Assembly (NCBI RefSeq): GCF_001870735.1
Contig: NZ_MORL01000017.1
Location: 1 to 64,000, forward strand
From: Arsenicibacter rosenii
Lineage (GTDB): Bacteria > Bacteroidota > Bacteroidia > Cytophagales > Spirosomataceae
Length of the DNA: 64,000 nucleotides
Reading direction: 5' to 3'
A program made the translations under genes and the position numbers. Positions 62,600-64,000 of the stretch are shown in pieces. Within the stretch, counting starts at the first letter, position 1, and every line of letters begins with the position of its first letter. The notes beneath the pieces are model-generated. The model searched no databases and was not told where the DNA came from. It worked only from the letters and a program-made list of their open reading frames with translations.

Positions 62600-64000
62600 A
62601 TGTCTCCGCGTTGCTACTCTACGAACCTGCGTCGGTTGCTGACGCGGACTGTTTTTTTGCTGGTTTTCTCCCCGACATTTGCCCAGCCGCTTTTCAAACG
62701 TCTCCCTCCTGAACAAACCCGCGTTCGCTTTGTCAATACCATCGACGAGACGGAAAGCCTGAACGTGCTGGCCTACGAATACTTTTTCAACGGCGGTGGT
62801 GTGGCCGCCGGCGACCTGAACAACGATGGCCTTACTGACCTGTTTTTTACCGCCAACATGAAACCCAATCAGCTGTTCCTGAATACCGGAAAGCTGACTT
62901 TTAAAGACATTACGAAAGAAGCGGCCCCGCAACTCGGCGGCCGGCCCGGCGGCTGGAAAACGGGCGTTAGCCTGGCCGATGTCAACGGCGATGGCTGGCT
63001 GGATATTTACGTGTGTTACTCCGGCAAAACCGATGAAGCCAGACGCCGTAATCAGTTGTTTATCAATCAGGGCGGGGCGCCCGGCAGTACGCCCCGCTTT
63101 GTGGAGAAGGCACAGGCATATGGCCTTGATGATCCGGGCTATAGCACACAGGCAGTCTTCTTCGACTATGACCGGGACGGCGACCTGGACATGTTCCTGC
63201 TCAATCACAACGTTAAAAAATACGATAACCTTGAGCTGGCTAAACTACATCTTGAAACAGACCCGCTGGCCGGCAACAAACTGTTCCGGAACGATAATAA
63301 CCGCTTTACCGATGTCTCGAAACAGGCCGGTATTCACCAGTACCCGCTGACGTTTGGCCTGGGCGTTGCGGTGGCCGATGTCAACGGCGACGGCTGGACA
63401 GACCTCTACGTCACCAACGACTACAACGAGCCCGATTACCTCTACATCAACCAGCGTAACGGTACGTTCCGCGACGAAACCGCGCAGTGGTTCCGCCACC
63501 TGCCCCAGTTTTCGATGGGGGTCGACATTGCCGATTACAACAACGACGGCTTACCGGATATCATGTCGCTCGATATGTTGCCGGAAGATAACCGGCGGCA
63601 GAAGCTGCTGCAACTCCAGGAAAATTATGAATCGTTTGAGCTGATGCAGCAACAGGGCCTTCAGCGGCAGTACATGCGTAACATGCTCCAGCTGAATAAC
63701 GGCAACGGTACGTTCAGTGAGATTGCGCAGGCCGCCGGGGTGTCGAACACCGACTGGAGCTGGGCGCCGTTGCTGGCCGATTTCGACAACGACGGTTATA
63801 AAGACCTGTTTATCACCAACGGCTACCTCCGCGATTATACCAACAAGGACTTTCTGCGCTATTGGGGCGATTACAAAATCAAACAGGCCATTAACCGCGA
63901 GCCGGTTCAGCTGATGGACCTGGTCAAAGCCATGCCATCGACCAAGGTGCCGAACTACATCTTCCGGAATAACCACGATCTGACGTTTAAAAACAAACAG
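62600..64000 (+). CDS. FG-GAP/VCBS-repeat protein (3' partial)
   Basis: 467 residues to the window end, frame still open. The ATG at 62600 is followed by MSPRCYSTNLRRLLTRTVF (signal peptide to about PTFAQP). Repeats of the VCBS/FG-GAP type carry calcium-binding Asp/Asn loops: DLNNDGLTD, DVNGDGWLD, DYDRDGDLD, DVNGDGWTD, DYNNDGLPD and DFDNDGYKD. The layout matches CRTAC1/UnbV-like beta-propeller proteins of Bacteroidota that often follow a SusCD pair. It is probably secreted or surface-bound; a C-terminal ASPIC/UnbV or TonB-linked part may lie beyond the edge. Confidence 0.85.
   Translation, partial: MSPRCYSTNLRRLLTRTVFLLVFSPTFAQPLFKRLPPEQTRVRFVNTIDETESLNVLAYEYFFNGGGVAAGDLNNDGLTDLFFTANMKPNQLFLNTGKLTFKDITKEAAPQLGGRPGGWKTGVSLADVNGDGWLDIYVCYSGKTDEARRRNQLFINQGGAPGSTPRFVEKAQAYGLDDPGYSTQAVFFDYDRDGDLDMFLLNHNVKKYDNLELAKLHLETDPLAGNKLFRNDNNRFTDVSKQAGIHQYPLTFGLGVAVADVNGDGWTDLYVTNDYNEPDYLYINQRNGTFRDETAQWFRHLPQFSMGVDIADYNNDGLPDIMSLDMLPEDNRRQKLLQLQENYESFELMQQQGLQRQYMRNMLQLNNGNGTFSEIAQAAGVSNTDWSWAPLLADFDNDGYKDLFITNGYLRDYTNKDFLRYWGDYKIKQAINREPVQLMDLVKAMPSTKVPNYIFRNNHDLTFKNKQ

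Overview
The window comes from a Bacteroidota genome, most likely order Cytophagales near Spirosoma and its relatives (inference from gene content). The markers are secreted proteins with a C-terminal type IX secretion (T9SS) sorting domain, a SusC/SusD pair, an ExbB-ExbD-ExbD-TonB-PstS-TPR cluster, DUF2480 and DUF5916 proteins, a LytS/LytTR two-component pair, and Bacteroidota-type promoters (TTG, 17-23 nt, TAnnTTTG). GC is a little over 50%. There is no phage, insertion sequence, integrase, CRISPR array or rRNA. One tRNA (Leu-CAG) is present.

Layout. 1-5.9 kb: 3' part of a GH43-like glycosidase, a MATE exporter, a MacB/FtsX-type permease, a DUF2306 membrane protein. 6-7.3 kb: an HPP membrane protein, a small glycine-rich membrane protein, tRNA-Leu. 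7.3-17.8 kb: housekeeping genes (beta-CASP nuclease, PBP1C, signal peptidase I, a BatD-like/BatA pair, RNase HII, DUF2480, Mn superoxide dismutase, TadA). 17.9-21.5 kb: a 1214-residue T9SS-exported protein with nine Ig-like repeats. 22-28.2 kb: TonB energy-transduction genes followed by a PstS-like lipoprotein and a TPR protein. 28.3-30.1 kb: adk and obgE. 30.1-35.3 kb: two tandem paralogous SGNH/SASA esterases with T9SS tails. 35.4-43.9 kb: respiratory complex I genes nuoA to nuoJ in order, with a short NuoG and no nuoK-N behind them. 44-48 kb: a barrel-like hypothetical, a serine beta-lactamase-fold hydrolase, a GNAT enzyme, a protein with kinase-like motifs, and a Rossmann oxidoreductase. 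48-53.6 kb: an MG2/TonB-plug protein, a DUF5916 protein and a small secreted protein. 53.7-57.4 kb: a LytS-type histidine kinase and LytTR regulator, a divergent TrpF-like protein and a DUF3298-like protein. 57.8-64 kb: SusC, SusD and the start of an FG-GAP/VCBS-repeat protein that runs off the window.

How the parts fit. The ExbBD/TonB genes would energise outer-membrane receptors such as the SusC protein. SusC, SusD, the VCBS protein, the GH43 enzyme and the esterases look like glycan or ester scavenging at the cell surface, with several products exported by T9SS. The nuo genes would supply proton-motive force.

No clearly new multi-gene system stands out. The most distinctive sequence-level signals are intergenic: hairpins fill every nuo gap longer than about 50 nt, the 14-mer ATTGAGTGATTGAG occurs six times in intergenic DNA, and several long near-perfect palindromes lie at gene ends. 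The most interesting unexplained protein is the possible kinase-fold protein at 46148-47170.
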